The notes: generated from the letters alone by a model not told the origin. DNA of 64,000 bases from Sarcophilus harrisii (GCF_902635505.1 NC_045429.1:166554997-166618996), one strand, 5' to 3'. Shown: positions 1 to 11,622, numbered from the stretch's first letter. A program made the numbers and translations.

Positions 1-658
1 CTTTCTCTTCATTCCCAGAAGACCGTACAACTTCTTTACAGCAGTGGGATATATCCAAATAAATATCATGAAGGTATGGAAAAGCCTGGGTTCTCAACAA
101 ATGTATCAGAGTATAAATAATCTCCCTCTTGAAAGGCCCTTTGATCAATCCTTGTTCTCTTCTGTTGAAGCTTTGATATTTATTCATTTTCAAATCCCAG
201 GACTGTCACTGATAGTTTGTTTCCCTTAGCTCTGATTGAACTAGATCTATAGAGTTTCTTCTATAGTTTTCATTTCCAACTGCATGTACTGAACATAGTT
301 TGAGATTACTCCATTATCTATGCTTAATGAAAATAATTTTCAGAGTGTTTTTTCTCCATAATTGATTCATTTGGACACATGTACTGTAATACATGGAATA
401 CACATGGAACACAGATGGATTGACGTGGTCACATTTTCATCATTTCCTGGCATATGTCAAAGACAAGGATTATTAATGTATTTGACTAATGAAAGGAAAG
501 AGTAATGGACTAGGAATCAGGAAATATTGTCTACTACTAAGAAGCTATGATTTAACTTCCCTGGGCCAGAGTTCCCTAATCTGCCCATTAGGTTTCTAAA
601 GTAGGGAGATGACAAAAGAGTTTCTTCTGTCTTTATTAATCTATGGGTTTTTGAAGGT
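1..658. other. Non-coding sequence, nothing recognised
   Basis: I see no coding similarity and no clear repeat. The short open frames here have no family resemblance. The stretch is presumably SAMD3 intron, because the first recognisable SAMD3 exon lies 9.9 kb in and starts in mid-protein. Confidence 0.5.
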
Positions 659-905
659 TTAGAGATAGCTAGGTGGTATAGTGCATAGAATAGTGGACCT
701 GACATCAGAAAGACCTCAATTTGAATTCTGCTTTAGACACTATATATAATTCTGAGCACATGACCTCTGATTTAGTTTCTTCATGTGTAAAATGGTGATG
801 ATAATAACATGTTATCTCCCAAGGGTTGCAGCAAGGATAAAATGAGATAATATTTATAAAATATTCTGAAAACCTTAAAGCACTATATAAATACTATTGT
901 TATTT
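659..905 (+). mobile_element. MIR/THER-type SINE
   Basis: It has a tRNA-like head (AGCTAGGTGGTATAGTG), a central 'tagtttcttcatgtgtaaaatggtgatgataataa' type segment and the tail 'aaagcactatataaatacta'. This order is that of MIR/THER CORE-SINEs. The copy is strongly diverged and therefore old. Confidence 0.75.
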
Positions 906-1525
906 GTACAGAGGTTGAGTTAATATAACTTCTGATAAGCTTGTTCATATATATAAATTGATGAGTAGTTAAGTATTGTTTATTCTTGGAATTCTACAAG
1001 TAACATTAAATGTTAATTGAATTGAACACAAATTGAACAGAATGGGGAATAAGAGTCCTGTGGGATTTTTCAGAGTGACACATACTTTGATTGCTATCAT
1101 TTCCCATTAATTCTTCTACTTAAATAGCATCAAGATTCATAGTATGCTGATGGATTTAATAGTAATATTGATGTATATTTAAAAAGTTTCCATTTATATC
1201 CTGAAAGTCTGGTCACATGGGGAAGAAGGAAATTAAAGAAGTCTAAATACAAGTAAAATTATTCTGTAATTTCCCTTATCAATTGAAATTTCTAAAAAGA
1301 GAACATCCAGGCTAGATAGCAGAGTTAATCAATACAACATTAAAAATAGATGGCCTAATACTAAGCCTAAGCAAAAATCCATCCACTTTACAATATTATA
1401 ATTTATAATTACAATCTTGTAATTTATACTTTACAAGTTGTAATCTCATCTTCTTTGAATACTTCTAGAGTGGGAGAAACTCCCATCTTCCAAGGCTGTA
1501 CATTCCATTTTAGTACAGCCCTAAT
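906..1525. other. Non-coding AT-rich sequence
   Basis: No gene or confident repeat is seen. A weak AT-rich inverted pattern (TACAA...TTGTA) sits around 1390-1440. Confidence 0.4.
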
Positions 1526-2576
1526 TGTTTTTTTTTAAATAATAACTTTTTGTTTCCAAAATATATGCAATAATTGTTTTCAACATTCACCCTTATAAAA
1601 TCTTGTGTTCCAAATTTTTCTTCCTCCCTTCCTCCCATTCTCCTCCCCTAGACAGCAAGTAATCCAATAAATATGTGCAATCCTTCTAAACATATTTCCA
1701 AATTTATTAGGCTGCACAAGAAAAATCAGATCAATAAGGGAAAAAAGTGAGAAAAGTGAGAAAGAAAAAAAAAAACAAGCAAATAACAACAAAAGATGAA
1801 AATACTGATGTGATCCACATTCAGTCCCCATAGTCCTCTTGATAGATGTAGATGGCTCTTTTCATCACAAGTTATTGTGTTATTGGCCTGAATCACCCCA
1901 TTACTGAAAAGAGCCAAGTCCATCAGTTGATTTTCATAGTCTTGTTGTTGCTGTATGGTGTTCTTTTCTTTAAAATATAAAGCTTCTCTGGGAGCAGGTT
2001 TCTTGGGGAGGTTTTCTGGAGGGCCTTAGTTTCAGTTAAAATCAATAATCACTTCAAATGCAGCCAGATGATAAAATCCAAACGTTTATTTTCTCCTTCC
2101 AAGTCTTATCTCTTTCCTTGGGCCCAGTTAGCTTTCTTAGAGGCCTCTCTCCCTCCTTGGTTCTAAGAGCTCTTGCAGCTTGTCTTTTGCCTCTGCCAAC
2201 TTCTGCCTCTAGCTCAACTCTGACTCCCGGCAATCTTCTGAACTGGCTGACTGATTGACTGAAGCTCTTTTTATGCTCTTTTAGAGGTGTAAACTCAAAG
2301 ATTGACTCCTCCTCTGAGAGTGGGATTATGGGAGGTGTGAATTTGGATATCTCATACTGAACCCTGAAATTTCCCAAATGTATGAACTAATGTGTGAGTT
2401 TTCAAAGATGTTAACTTAAGCATTGTTTCTATCAACTCTATGAGTTAACACTTTGTAAGGATTCTAACATTGCTGTGTACAATATTCTCTTGGTCTACTC
2501 ACTCCATTTAGCATCCATTCATGCAAGTCTCTCCAGACAGCCTTAATTGTTAAGAAATTTTTATTTATATCAAACT
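1526..2576 (-). mobile_element. Marsupial L1 3' end, split by an LTR
   Basis: Read on the minus strand this is the 3' UTR of a marsupial L1. The plus strand shows the recurrent landmarks TTGTGTTCCAAATTTTTC, AGACAGCAAGTAATCCAATA, GCTGCACAAGAAAAATCAG and GTCTCTCCAGACAGCC. The L1 runs 1526-1951 and resumes at 2470 with TTGCTGTGTACAAT. The 518-bp gap is filled by a solo LTR. Related 3' ends lie at 57235-57400 and 28453-28662. Confidence 0.8.
1952..2469 (-). mobile_element. Solo retroviral LTR (family A) inside an L1
   Basis: This is a fossil solo LTR on the minus strand. It has TG...CA-like ends, an AATAAA-type signal (plus TTTATT at 2085-2090) in the expected R region, and flanking TTGC copies at 1948-1951 and 2470-2473 that look like a 4-bp target duplication. 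Removing it restores L1 continuity, so it is younger than the L1. It belongs to the same family as the LTRs at 23832-24271 and 26301-26776. No internal retroviral sequence accompanies it. The 4-bp duplication would fit a class I (gamma-like) ERV; this is inferred, and the exact family name is not known to me. Confidence 0.75.
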
Positions 2577-2663
2577 TGAACATGTATTGTTCTTAATTTT
2601 GAAGCTGGATATTAGCTCAAAATGAGGGTTCTGGCTGTTCTGAGAGATAGCATGACCTAGGGC

Positions 2664-2840
2664 ATGAGTTCTTAACCTGGAATTGATAAATTTGTTTTTA
2701 AAAAAATATTTTGATAACTGCATTTCAATATAATTGATCTCCTTTGAAATCCTATGAATTACATTATATTGACTTAAAATCATTACTCTGAGGAGTCCAT
2801 AGACTTCATCAGACTATGAGAGAATCTGGTTAAGAACCCT
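2664..2840. mobile_element. hAT-like non-autonomous DNA transposon (MITE)
   Basis: The element is short, about 177 bp. Its left end GTTCTTAACCTGG is mirrored at the right end by CTGGTTAAGAACCC, which gives terminal inverted repeats. The interior resembles fragments at 47785-47960, 48485-48725 and 52155-52310. An 8-bp target duplication was not evident, so the hAT assignment is provisional. Confidence 0.6.
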
Positions 2841-2844
2841 GGTC

Positions 2845-3050
2845 AGTACATAGAAGGCTGACCTAAGTCAGGAAGAATTGACATGGACAGGTTCTAATTC
2901 TGCCTATGACACATACTAGCTAGGTGATCTTGAGGAAGATACTTCATCTCTCACCTCCTCAGATAACTTCCCAAGACTTTAAGTTGTAGAACATTGCTAA
3001 TTTGCTTTTATACAAGAAATTTCCTCATTAGGAGTTTTCTAAACTAACAA
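2845..3050 (+). mobile_element. tRNA-head SINE with a distinctive tail
   Basis: It has a MIR-like head ('ctaattctgcctatgacacatactagctaggtgatctt') followed by a private tail (AAGACTTTAAGTTGTAGAAC, then GAAATTTCCTCATTAGGAG). The same head-tail combination recurs at 11035-11225. Confidence 0.6.
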
Positions 3051-5380
3051 TTACAGATTTATTTCCCTTTAAAAACATAAGTTTTATGAGTTATTTTTCA
3101 TTTTAAAAAAGAGGCACCACCTAGTTATAAAGATTTCAGCTGCACTCCTTTGGGGAAATGTAACCTAAATAAATCCTTCTTTTTCAGCTGAGATTATCAT
3201 TAAAGTTTTGCCTGAAGCTTTAGTAGTATACATTATTTAGTTACTGAATTCAGTTCATGAACAAATGACCAGTCAATGACAAGTTAGTTCATTTGAATTC
3301 TTTATAGTGAGAGACTGTTTGGTTTGGGACCAGTGATGGGATCCAGTATCCATTATATAATCTGAAAATTCAATACTTCTTTTCCCATTGCTCTCCCCAT
3401 CCCCTTCATTCTTAGATTTTCTTACTCACGAGATATTAGGACTGACCCAATTATAGAATCTCAATCCTTTAAAATCAGGGTTCTGAGCAGAAAGATGGTC
3501 AAAGGTAAGTGGTCATTGCCTAATCACAACAGAAATAGAGGAGGTCCTATAGTACCAGCTTGACCTGGTCTTATAGGATCTTATAGGATCCTTAAATAAA
3601 CACATTATTTTATGACTATAGGAAAAGTTATCATATAGTCCTGTTATCCCTGCTTAAAATATGATAAAGTCACTGAAATCTATGTATGATAATTCACTTC
3701 AAACACAAGAAGTATTTTGGATTCCATTTTGAGATACAAGGAAAGTAACATAATTAGAAAATGGCCTATTGTCTGTCACAAGATTTTGAAACTTGCCATT
3801 AGAGAGGCAGAAGAAAAAAAAAAAACAAACCTGAATTTTCTTAGCTCAAAGTCATCTAAACTACAAAGAAATAGTGTTGTATCCCTTTTAAAGTTAGGAC
3901 AGGCAATTTACAATCATCTAATTTTCTGATTATTACATAAGAGGAAAGGGGAAAATAGAGAAACTCTGTGTATTTTGTGTGTAAAACAGTTACCTTTATA
4001 ATCTCAGGGTTCCAAATCCTAAAAATAAAGACCTAGATTATAGTTAGATAGGATTTATGCCTTGGCTAAGAATGATGGGGAATTAGAGAAATTATTATTG
4101 ATTCTTTATTTTCTATATTGCATATACCCTGGTGAAAACTCATCAGCATGTATACCAATGAGTATTTACATCTCCTACTTTTAAAGACATCGGGGAAGTA
4201 AATGAGTTCTATTTGTGATCACTCAATATTTGGCTATTGATTATCCACATATTCTTCCTTCCTTTTTCTTCTTTTCTATGCTTGAATAGAGACACAAGTG
4301 CCTCAAAAATATGAATTTCATCAACTTAAGCCTTTGTGAGTTTTATAAAATATGGGGGCTAACAGCTGTAAAATAATATCAAAAAAATAAATCCTGAGAA
4401 CTAGTAGCATTTGTATTATGCATCAAAGTAAAGTATTCTAACACCTGAAGAAAAGATCATCTTCCCTAAACACCATTCAAGCCATGCAGAAAAAAAATTA
4501 TCTAAATTGAAGATTGTCACTTACTTGACCTACAACTAGTCTGCCTCTTCAATCTAGACTTTCTGAAAATTGCCTGAATTGTACATCTTTTCTTGTTTGG
4601 TCACTAAAGTGTAAAATATTGGCATAGTAAGACAAAGCCAATCTTTTCTGAATAATATACATGGCTATATGATAAATATTCTTGCCCAGCCTGTAATTCT
4701 TAAGAATCAGTTAGTTCATTTCTCAGAGGTCTCTATTTTTCTGCATCAGGGTTAGATAATGAATAGATATAACTACAACCATGTTCCCAACAACTCAAGC
4801 ATCTTTCTGATCTCACACACAAGATGTAAGATTAATTTATTGGTAACTATTTCTAAAACACATTTTTTCATGTTCTTGTGCCTTCCTCTATGCTTCCTTT
4901 TCCCCCTTATCTTTTAAACTTATAAATGTTGCCATGCTATATTTTTTATAGTTGTCCAAATGATACATGGTATCCCACTTTTTATGGCTCTAAATGCCTG
5001 ACCCCCGAGCTCCATGATATCAAGGGATATGTAATTAGGACAATTATGAAATGGAATAAGGGCCAAGTCTGGTGGAGATATGACTTTCTTTAATGTGGTA
5101 AAATCAAAACATGATTTTTCTCAGTCCCTGTATAGTGCCTCTCACTTTTCATTGGTCTGTTTTTATCAGGAGATCTAATCTGAACAGTGTTTTCAAAGTG
5201 CAGAACAGACATGGAAATAAGAACTTAACTCCATCTTCCTTTTTCCTTTATAGAGAACCATTCTGTCATACAAAAGTGAGGACAGTAGTACAAGTCCTCC
5301 CTAATAGAAAACTGTTCATAGTAAGGATGCTTGGGAAATGTGTTTATATGATGCAGAAAGTCAGGGCAAAAGAGAAGAGC
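3051..5380. other. Long stretch with no recognised feature
   Basis: There is no exon-like or confident repeat sequence in these 2.3 kb. A short direct duplication CTTATAGGAT lies near 3570-3590. Open frames on both strands near 5.1-5.5 kb overlap each other and resemble no protein family. Confidence 0.4.
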
Positions 5381-5384
5381 TATG

Positions 5385-5530
5385 AGTTGATTTATTCTTT
5401 CAAACTGTTTATTAAACAGCCACTTGTCTGTAGAACACTTTTCTAAGTGATAAGGATACAAAGCTTCATTGACACATAATTCTTGTGTCTCATGTAACTC
5501 ATGTAACTCACAGTCCAGAAGAAACAAAGA
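5385..5530 (-). mobile_element. L2/MIR 3' tail fragment
   Basis: The plus strand reads GTTTATTAAACAGCCACTTG, then AACACTTTTCTAAGTG and GATACAAAG. This is the reverse of the L2/MIR terminal motif 'cagtgcctggcacatagtaagtgcttaataaatg'. Confidence 0.5.
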
Positions 5531-6814
5531 GAGGTAATTAGAACGCATAGCATAATATAATGCTCTATATTATAATATAATAAAAAATAAACATAGCACA
5601 ACATAACAAAGATAACTATATTAAGGAGATAGAGAACAATGTGCTGCTTGAAGTTCCAAAAGTTTATGTGCTCAATTTGGAAGAATTTTAAATCTGTCTA
5701 AAATATTTTAAAATCACAGCATGATGACACTGAGACTAGCTGAAATGTTAATATATTTTGGCTAATTGTACCTATGATTAATATTGAGAACCTTAAAGCC
5801 TATAAAAGTTATAGTTATTACCCTGTTTTCAAATGCTCAATACATACCTTACCTATCCAAATGGTATATACTCCAATGTACAAAGTTGACTTGCTTGGGA
5901 ACCATTTGATCTAATTTAAGCCATATACACAAAGCCCAATTAAAAAGTGAACTTTTCTTTAAAGAAATTGTTACATTGGAAATGTAGCCTATTATCTTTG
6001 GAGGTCATTGAACTTTGTACTAGGTTTATGTATCCCGTAATACAATTTCTCTGCAGTTTAAAGATTGTATTACTTTGGTTATTTTTAATGAACAAATATG
6101 GACTTATGGAAATAAAGATAGTCTCAATATAGTTCAGATTATTCCTTTTTTTTTTCAAGCTTGAATTTTATCTAAATGTCATCACATCATCTTAAGTTTT
6201 CATCATACTAAACAAGGATGTAAATATAGTCAAAACAGACTTGATGAATACATGAGTATTTATTGAATGTTCTGTTAATATTCAGCACTGTTCTAGGCCT
6301 TAGAGATCATCTCATTTACCTCCCTAATTTCACAGATGAAGAAATAACTTTTAAAAAATCATGTTTTCTTGTTTTGAGGGCATAGAATGGAGGAGAAGGG
6401 CTTGAAGAGGAACCATGTGAGAATGTAATGGATCATTTTAGTAAAAGAGGTCAACAAGAATAATAACAGCATGGCAGGGGGTGGAGATGGTCAGTAGTGG
6501 TGTTCAAGGAAATGCTCTTCACTTATGGACAGGGCTCTATAAAATTTTGCAAATATAAATATCAGATGTTTTGTAGTCTTCCATGTTTTCTTGAATAGAT
6601 GCCACGAGCTGTTTCAGCAGGATTGCTGTGACTGTTTTAGTTGGTCCTGAGAGATACTTTGAAATTTTGTTCTATTGCACTGAATGTTCTTTATAACCCA
6701 TAGATAATAAATTCAATCTTCTCTACACCTCTCAATCAGCTTTGTAATAGTCAAGATACTGTTGGTTATAGAATATTGGTTAAAAAGTTTGTCTTTTCCT
6801 TTTTCAACAAGGAC
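5531..6814. other. Non-coding sequence with a MIR scrap
   Basis: Mostly unassigned. At about 6235-6350 there is a weak minus-strand MIR/L2-like scrap (GAGTATTTATTGAATG, CACTGTTCTAGGCCTTAGAG, TTTCACAGATGAAGAAA). Confidence 0.4.
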
Positions 6815-7045
6815 ACTGTGGGTGTGAGTGCAGTAGATAGTGTGTCAGGGCTGGAGTCAGGAAGAAATCTCCTTGAGTTCAAATCTGACCTCAGACACTT
6901 AATAGCTATTTAACTCTGGAAAAAACTATGAAACTCTGTTGGCCTCAAGTAATGGAAAACCACTCCAATATCTTTGCCAAGAAAATCCCAAATTGAATTA
7001 CAAAGAATTGGACAAGACTGAAAATGACTACAACAATAACTCTTT
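6815..7045 (+). mobile_element. MAR1-like marsupial SINE
   Basis: Head: GGGCTGGAGTCAGGAAGAAA and GAGTTCAAATCTGACCTCAG. Tail: AATATCTTTGCCAAGAAAAT, CAAAGAATTGGACAAGACTG and AAAATGACTACAACA. This is the diagnostic marsupial SINE order, essentially full length. Confidence 0.8.
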
Positions 7046-7194
7046 TGCATGTAGTTAAGTTCCTTACTTTTCAGAGATTAGAGTAGATATGGTAGGTGCT
7101 TTAATGTGCTTTTGATTGCCCTTTTTGCATTTCTCCCTCTTTCATAAATCTTGAGAATCAATTATTTAATGTTTTCACAATTGTGATTGATATT

Positions 7195-7596
7195 GTCTGG
7201 AATGCTCCCTCTTTTCTTCCATCCCTCTTTTTCTTTCTTTCTTCCTCCCTCCCTTCTTCCTTCCTTCTTCCTTCCTCCTTCTTCCTCCCTCTCTCCCTCC
7301 ATTCCTCCATCCCTCTATTCCTTCTTTCCTTTCCTTTTTTCTTTCTTTCTTTCTTTCTTTTTTTCTTCCTTCCTTCCTTTCCTCTTCTTTCTCTTCTCTT
7401 CTCTTCTCTTCTCTTCTCTTCTCTTCTCTTCTCTTCTCTTCTCTTCTCTTCTCTTCTCTTCTCTTCTCTTCTCTTCTCTTCTCTTCTCTCCTCTCCTCTC
7501 CTCTCCTCTCCTCTCCTTCCCTCCCCTCCCTTCTCCTCTCTTCTCTTCTCTTCTCCTCTCTCCTCTTTTCTTTCTCTCTCTCCTCTTTCTCTCTAT

Positions 7597-7629
<33 letters not shown>

Positions 7630-7735
7630 GCCTCTCTCCCTCCCTCCTTCCCTCTCTTCCTCCCTTCCTTCTTCCCTCCCTCCCCTTCTTTCTCTCTCAT
7701 TCTCTCTCCCATCCCATATTTTCATGCTTTTTTTT
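7195..7735 (+). repeat. 540-bp polypyrimidine tract
   Basis: A nearly pure C/T strand. Irregular (TTCC)/(TCCC) blocks lead into about 110 bp of (CTCTT)n pentamer at 7383-7492, then (CTCTC)n, (TC)n and TTCC again. Long open frames on both strands (Ser/Leu/Phe-rich forward, Arg/Glu-rich reverse) are products of low complexity, not genes. Confidence 0.95.
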
Positions 7736-8085
7736 TCCTTCTCCTAGAGAAAATCTAACATAGTACCCATTCCCAAAGATAATAAACTCATAGTTTCTAC
7801 CATCGTACCAATTAGCTAAGGAAACCAGATTATCTAAGATTCATGCCTCAGAAATAAGGGATGAGAACATTTTAGCCACAGAGCAACTGGATCCATAGCT
7901 AGATTAAGACTGCTGAGATTCTACAGCATAGAATCTGTGTCTCCACTCAGATTTTTGCCAAGCCTTGTCACCATTCCATAACCTGAAGATCTTCTATTTA
8001 TGGAACATGATGGAATTTTTTAGTTCTTAGAAACCATCACCAGATCCTTGAACTCTCATTAGGATATTCTGGCTTCCTTTTCTCT
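7736..8085. other. Non-coding, nothing recognised
   Basis: No repeat or exon pattern noticed. Confidence 0.4.
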
Positions 8086-8089
8086 TCTT

Positions 8090-8610
8090 CAATATTTTAT
8101 TATTTTTTTACATTGTTGTCACTTCACAATACTTCCTCTTCCAATTCAATTCTTCCTTATAAAAAAGTACAGTTAAATAAAGCAACCACTATCGACCATG
8201 TCTGATTTCATGTGCTTCATTCCTTATCTGTAGTACAACACTTCTCTATGATAGAAGAGATGTGTATTTCATCAGCTGAAATCAAGACTGATCATTGAAT
8301 TTATCTGTTTGCCTCCCTTTTTTTTCATGTACAGTTATGTGGTTAAATACATTTTTATTTGGTTCTAATTGCTCTTTATTTTGTATGTCTTCATAAGTTT
8401 CTCTGATTTCCTCATACTTGTCTTTTCTTATAGTTCATTAATATTTCTTATATTATACATCATAATTTCTTCAGATATATTCCAAATGATGGTAACTTTT
8501 TTTACTTCCAGTTTTTTGCTACCTTAAAAATATTGCTATAAATATTTTGATGTATATGGGACCCTTTTTGGTATCTGTAACTTCTTTGGGCAATATAATT
8601 GGTAGCAATA
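8090..8610 (-). mobile_element. L1 3' UTR remnant
   Basis: On the plus strand the late part reads AATATTGCTATAAATATTTT, GATGTATATGGGACCC, TTTGGTATCTGTAACTTCTT and GGGCAATATAATTGGTAGC. This corresponds to the marsupial L1 3' UTR read backwards. The copy is heavily diverged. Confidence 0.6.
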
Positions 8611-9875
8611 TGACTAAAATACACTGTATGTATAGATTAGTAATTTTTCTAACAAAGAGAATAATCATTTAAAATGTGGGTCATGCCTTTCTGAATGATG
8701 CAGAGCAGAGAGGTGGAGATAAGCTCTAAACAGGAGTGTTTTCATTTTGCCCCTTGGCAGACTCAATAATGGATATGACTAGTGCTATTATTTAGTCTCA
8801 CTGTGAAGCTTTATTTATTATTAATCTATTTATTTATTTATTTTTACTTTAAGCAATACAAATACCATCTGCATGTTGTATATGAGTGTTTAAAATTATG
8901 GCTGCCAGCATCTGTTGCCAAAGTAGGATTTATTTTTAATTCTTGATGAGTCACTTGTCTTGCATAATATTAGAACTGAATTTGTGTTAGTTGACATAGG
9001 TTGGAATCTATTCTGCCCCCAGAACATCATTAAGACATTTTGTTGCCTTTCAGAGTCTTATTATTTTACACAAAGGGAAAATTCAGTTTCTCTGATCTGT
9101 ACAATGAGGCTACTTATACGAATAATATTTACTGACATTTCATATGTGCATAGAGTAGTTCTAGGTGTTGGATAGAAATGCTGATACTGCCCTTAGTAAT
9201 CCCCCCCTTGGTGTCATTGCCATAGGAAATAAAGTAAAGATATTTTATTGAAAACAGAGAAGAGGGAACAAATGAGTAGTCATCATCAAAAATTCTGAGG
9301 GGGAAATTGTATTGCTTGTTCTTGTTATCTTGCTTTTATTTGAGTTATTTTTCATCTCCAAGGGAGTCTCATAGCAGCTTCCTGTTTACCTGCTTCTCCT
9401 TTCTCCTTCAGAAATCCTAAAATGCTCTCTAAATCTCAGACCCAACTTCCATCACTCATTTACTCCTTTCCTAGTTATAATTCTCCCTCTTTTAAGAGAA
9501 CTGTCTCATTGGCAAACGCACTATTTTCTCTATTCCTCCAGAATTTTGCTCCAGGGGAGAGGCTAATGCAAATCTACATCATTATTGGTGGTTCTTGATG
9601 GAGAGAAGAGGGTAAAAGAATGGGAAAAAAAGACGTAAGATGAATAGAACCCAGATACAGGAAAGAATTGTGCCATTATAGCAGGTCCTGCTTTGTATGC
9701 AAAGAATAGAATTACACACCCACCCAAGTGACTTCCCAACCAGAAAACTCCTAGGAAGCAATTGATATCATTGTTGCTTAGGACAAAGATAATAAATGAA
9801 TGAGATTTATAATAAGAAATGAAAACACCTATTTTGAGTTTATTATTTTTTATTTTGATTTGATTTGGTTGACAG
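8611..9875. other. SAMD3 intron sequence before the first visible exon
   Basis: No repeat recognised. The last bases (TTGATTTGGTTGACAG) form the acceptor of the first visible SAMD3 exon. An antisense 128-codon open frame at 9563-9949 overlaps that exon and is judged spurious. Confidence 0.45.
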
Positions 9876-10058
9876 AAAAAACATGAAACAGCTAGCAAGG
9901 AATAAAGCACTACAGTGGACAAAATCCTATATTTTACCGGACTTCCCATATGATGTTAAATGCATGTTAACTGAGCAAAAGTGTCCAGATCACAGCATGA
10001 GAATAAGGATCATTGAGTTTTTACAGGCAGATATGACAAAGTATCTGGAAGGATCATT
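9876..10058 (+). CDS. SAMD3: SAMD3, first coding exon in window (partial gene)
   Basis: Encodes an internal segment of sterile alpha motif domain-containing protein 3, beginning KNMKQLARNKALQWTKSY and continuing PYDVKCMLTEQKCPDHSMRI to KYLEGS. I recognise it from the mammalian protein; residues are nearly all conserved. The acceptor is GACAG at 9871-9875 and the donor is GTAAGT from 10059. The exon is 183 bp, starts with the last base of a codon and leaves two bases (TT) for the next exon. The SAM domain itself (about the first 70 residues in mammals) and the linker exons are not in the window. SAMD3 is a poorly characterised protein; family knowledge gives a SAM interaction domain plus this long conserved C-terminal region of unknown biochemical role. 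Confidence 0.95.
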
Positions 10059-10598
10059 GTAAGTATGAATTTTCTAGATATATTGCTTTAGGGGAGCATC
10101 TGTTCCCAATATAGGCTCTAAATTATAAAGGCTTCACTCTTTTCAGTGTTTAAATGATGAATTGCTGAAGCATTCAACAATGCCTATTATTCAAATGTCT
10201 ATTCCCATTTGTTCTTAATAGGACTATAAGGGGAGAGATTTGAGGAAACATAATCACAATCCATCTGCTATTATATAAATCCCAATTTTGCTAAAAGGAG
10301 AGAATACAAGTTTATTTTTGTTACTGACTTCTTTGTAGAAAGGGATCTTGCTCAGGTTAGTCTAGATCTGAGGTGTCAAAAATGGGGAACTCATAGGCAG
10401 AACTAGATTAAAATGTAATTGGGAAATATCTAATAAAATAAGTAAAAATACAATATCACAGAGATAATGTTAATTTGTGGTATTCTAAGTCAATATGTGA
10501 TTGTATATATCCAGTTCTATTTGAGTTTAATACCACTGTTCAAGGTGACCTTTGAGATTCCTTGAGATCATTTCTCTGTCACTTTTTTTTTTGAGCAG
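10059..10598 (+). other. SAMD3 intron (540 bp)
   Basis: Short intron with GTAAGT donor and a T-rich acceptor (CACTTTTTTTTTTGAGCAG). No repeat noticed. Confidence 0.8.
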
Positions 10599-10683
10599 GT
10601 ACCCAACTACCCAACAATACAATGATGTTGTCAATGCCCTCCTTCAGGCATACCCATTCCTTGATGAAGATGGCAATGGTTTT
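10599..10683 (+). CDS. SAMD3: SAMD3 coding exon 2 in window
   Basis: 85 bp. With the two carried-over bases it reads LYPTTQQYNDVVNALLQAY then PFLDEDGNGF, and ends in phase 0. Donor GTAAGT starts at 10684. Sequence, length and phase fit the preceding and following exons exactly, so it is an ordinary constitutive internal exon of the conserved middle region. Confidence 0.95.
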
Positions 10684-10734
10684 GTAAGTATCCTTAATAA
10701 CAAGACTCTTCCTAGTCTTACTACTTCTTATTTT

Positions 10735-10985
10735 TGTGATTACTTTTGGAGTTTTCTTGGCAAAGATATAGAAATGGATTTTCATTTCCTTTTCTTAACT
10801 CATTTTATAGATGAGGAAACTGAGGCAAACAGGGTTAAGTGTTTTGCCCAGGGATACACAGCTAGTAAACCTTATGTTACTAAGATCAGATTTGAAGTCA
10901 TGTCTTCTTGAGTCCAGACTTGGAAGTCATGTCTTCTTGAGTCCAGACTTGGCACTCTATCCACTGTACCACTTAGCTACCCCTA
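10735..10985 (-). mobile_element. MAR1-like SINE with internal 29-bp duplication
   Basis: Plus strand: TTTTCTTGGCAAAGATATAG, then AGATGAGGAAACTGAGGCAA, CACAGCTAGTAAAC and CACTCTATCCACTGTACCAC. This is a full marsupial SINE in reverse. A perfect 29-bp tandem duplication lies at 10894-10922 and 10923-10951. Confidence 0.85.
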
Positions 10986-11034
10986 ATCTTACATAACTTT
11001 AAGTTTAAGGCACATATGTGCCTATGTATAAGAA

Positions 11035-11225
11035 TTTAGTATAATAGTTCTGCCTCAGACACACACTGGCTAGGTGGTACTGGACAAGTCATTTGACCTC
11101 CCAGCTGCTTTAAGCAAATCTCTAAGAAAGGTACCATTCTGTACTGGTAGAAGGAGTTTCCTGTCTTGGGAGGTTCCTATACCAATGAAATTACAGATCT
11201 AGTTCCTCTGTTTATGTTCCTATAA
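11035..11225 (+). mobile_element. SINE, same type as 2845-3050
   Basis: Head TTCTGCCTCAGACACACACT, tail GAAGGAGTTTCCTGTCTTGG, CCTATACCAATGAAATTACA and GATCTAG. The tail CCTATACCAATGAAAT is characteristic of this SINE type. Confidence 0.6.
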
Positions 11226-11403
11226 TAATAATAAGGTTTGGTAGAGAAAATTTGATACATGTAGAAAGAGAAACATATACTATTTTTATAAAAAAAAAAT
11301 TATTATTTTTACATCGTTTTCATCATTGCTTGTCTTTATCTTTGGCTTCTTAAATCTTTTTTTCTTGCCTCCTAATTGGACTTCAATATAAATGTTTCCC
11401 TTA

Positions 11404-11622
11404 GCTACCTAGATGGAATAAAATAGAATAGAGTGCTGCATTTAGAAAAAGAAAGGCCTGCATTCAAATCCTGCCCAGACAATCTCAAACTATGTGACTC
11501 TGATTAAATTACTTAACTCACAACTTCAATTTCTTCATCTATACAATGTAGATAACAGCATCTTATTACTGAGAGTAATTGTGAAGAACAAGTGCTATAT
11601 AAATATTAACTATTGTAATTCC
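11404..11622 (+). mobile_element. MIR/THER-type SINE
   Basis: AGCTACCTAGATGGAATA head, then CAATTTCTTCATCTATACAA and the tail GTGCTATATAAATATTAACT. Confidence 0.7.

Noticed and set aside
19-72. Candidate exon between TTCATTCCCAG and GTATGG
   Set aside because: Its end phase does not fit the SAMD3 exon at 9876 in any open frame, and the translation resembles no part of SAMD3.
2054-2377. Open frames on both strands near 2.1-2.3 kb
   Set aside because: They fall inside a solo LTR and do not resemble any host protein.
5111-5548. Opposed 111- and 107-codon open frames
   Set aside because: They overlap antisense to each other, partly within an L2-tail scrap, with no family resemblance or splice context.
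7183-7758. Open frames of 136-191 codons on both strands
   Set aside because: They lie in the polypyrimidine tract. Composition (Ser/Leu/Phe or Arg/Glu/Lys only) is forced by the repeat.
9563-9949. Minus-strand 128-codon open frame
   Set aside because: It is antisense to the start of a SAMD3 exon and runs into intron; no homology recognised.
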